A stretch of 14,476 bases of DNA. It comes from Bacteroidota bacterium. GTDB lineage: Bacteria > Bacteroidota > Ignavibacteria > UBA10030 > UBA8401. The notes under the pieces are model-generated. The model ran no database searches, had not been told where the DNA came from, and saw only the letters and a program-made list of their open reading frames with translations. Both the position numbers and the translations under genes were made by a program. The DNA lies in contig JAVBYA010000084.1 in NCBI GenBank assembly GCA_030824295.1, positions 1-14,476 on the forward strand, written 5' to 3'. Below are positions 13,490-14,476 of the stretch, one piece after another (the stretch's first letter is position 1; every line of letters begins with the position of its first letter).

Positions 13490-14476
13490 CGGAGCAGCAC
13501 CATGCGTTGTGTGTGGGAAAAGGTCGGCGTTTGCAGCCGATAGAAATAGACACCGGAGGAGAGCCGGGATGCGGGATCGTCGAAGCGGACGGAATGTTCT
13601 CCGGCGTTCAGTTCACCGTCCACCAGCGTCGCCACCTCGCGTCCGATCACATCGAACACTTTGAGCGTGGCATGTTCCACTGCCGGAAGCTGGAAGCGGA
13701 TATCGGTGGAAGGATTGAAGGGGTTCGGGAAATTCTGCAGCAGATCATACTGCTCGGGTGCGGACGGTTCCGGTTCCTGCTCGGACTCATCGGTACCGGT
13801 CAGGCTGCCGTAGAACGGTTTGATGAGCGTAGTATCGCTGATCATCGTGGACATCACCGGGTCCCTCACGATGTCCAGCAGCGACACCTCGGCACCGTTG
13901 ATCCTCGCCGCGCGCTGCACCAGCCGGATGCCGTGGCTGTAATCCGCGTATGTTTCACCGTGGCCGTTGTAGGTCGGCTGGATCGGCACGCCCGTCATGT
14001 ACTGCCATCCGTAGATCACCACCGGTTTCGGCACGGAGGATTTGATCCAGGAATATACTTTCTTGTCTATCACCACATCCTTCTTCGTCCCGCCGACCAG
14101 TGTTCCGCGCGGGTGCGTGCCGAGGCGCGGAGCGCGCAGCGCGCGGACCGAGTCGTTATGCTGATAGAACCTCGGTATCTTATCCATGTTCGCATCGGGC
14201 GGGATGGTCTGCGGCGGCAGCTTGAGTCCGGAGGCGATGTAGATCTGATCCACCATGCGCGGCGTCGGCAGTGTGCAGCCGAGTGCATTCGCCAATTTCT
14301 GCGCGAGGATCGGCGTCATCGGCATCAGCACATGGTCCGTGTCATGGCCCAGCGAGAAATATTCGGGCGTAACGAAATATTCCAGCGTGTATGACGTGTT
14401 GTTGATGGTCCGCGTGACAGTGATCTTCACCAGTGCCCGCTGGAAATCCGGGATGTTCCCCCGCATGATCTGCGCG
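13486..14476 (-). CDS. T9SS type A sorting-domain protein with an uncharacterised domain, 5' end outside the window
   Basis: The frame stays open to the window edge, so the start is missing; the in-frame ATG at 14466 is internal or at best an alternative start. About 330 residues are visible. Counting from that ATG, residues 1-215 form a domain I cannot name, with conserved-looking blocks EYFVTPEYFSLGHDTD, PMTPILAQKLANALGCTLPT, PRFYQHNDSVRALRAPRLG and ETYADYSHGIRLVQ. An acidic proline linker (DESEQEPEPSAPEQ) precedes a C-terminal sorting domain of about 87 residues starting LLQNFPNPFNPSTDIRF and ending GVYFYRLQTPTFSHTQRMVLLR, which in this phylum directs export by the Por/T9SS machinery and surface attachment or release. 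The stop TGA overlaps the start of the dehydrogenase gene (ATGA). Sorting-domain assignment is strong; the function of the main domain is unknown. Confidence 0.88.
   Translation of the reverse strand, partial: AQIMRGNIPDFQRALVKITVTRTINNTSYTLEYFVTPEYFSLGHDTDHVLMPMTPILAQKLANALGCTLPTPRMVDQIYIASGLKLPPQTIPPDANMDKIPRFYQHNDSVRALRAPRLGTHPRGTLVGGTKKDVVIDKKVYSWIKSSVPKPVVIYGWQYMTGVPIQPTYNGHGETYADYSHGIRLVQRAARINGAEVSLLDIVRDPVMSTMISDTTLIKPFYGSLTGTDESEQEPEPSAPEQYDLLQNFPNPFNPSTDIRFQLPAVEHATLKVFDVIGREVATLVDGELNAGEHSVRFDDPASRLSSGVYFYRLQTPTFSHTQRMVLLR

Noticed and set aside
12674..13543. A 289-codon plus-strand frame opposite the dehydrogenase gene
   Set aside because: The minus strand carries a signal peptide, family motifs and an ATGA overlap with its neighbour; the plus frame has none of these.

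Overview
The window looks like a chromosomal segment of a fairly GC-rich bacterium of the Bacteroidota/Chlorobiota (FCB) group, most likely an Ignavibacteria- or Kapabacteria-like lineage. Three things point there. The protein at the right edge ends in a type IX secretion (Por) sorting tail with the FPNPFNPST signature. Several genes have a TATATTG-like -7 element. Shine-Dalgarno sites are clear before only a few genes. The taxonomy is inference; the window contains no rRNA or other taxonomic marker.

Left block (1-4581, all plus strand): the C-terminal part of an NFACT/RqcH ribosome-quality-control protein; 2 nt later a response regulator whose receiver domain is fused to a kinase-like H-box domain without an ATPase domain; a predicted envelope protein of unknown function; a YdfG-type short-chain dehydrogenase; and an exported DUF885 metallopeptidase-like protein. 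The spacing from SDR to DUF885 (12 nt) suggests co-transcription.

Middle block (4582-9312): a repeat island (about 4588-5163) built of ~209-bp tandem units carrying hairpins and an 8-bp satellite; a cystathionine gamma-synthase family PLP enzyme with a clear intrinsic terminator; a small putative lipoprotein; a DUF1330 protein; an AT-richer secreted protein of unknown function; and a second island (about 8732-9235) with ~208-bp tandem units carrying short palindromes.

Right block (9313-14476): a full-length Ada-type DNA alkylation repair regulator on the plus strand. A 32-nt perfect palindrome joined to five 27-bp tandem units separates it from a convergent minus-strand group: an exported Xaa-Pro aminopeptidase, and upstream of it a lipoprotein-like sorbosone-dehydrogenase-type beta-propeller protein whose start overlaps by 4 nt the stop of a T9SS-targeted protein that runs off the window.

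Most genes are housekeeping or envelope/secretion functions. No phage, transposase, CRISPR array, tRNA or rRNA was seen. The least explained material is the intergenic repeat DNA, where paired substitutions keep stems intact in two unrelated arrays, together with the receiver/H-box protein and the T9SS-dehydrogenase pair.
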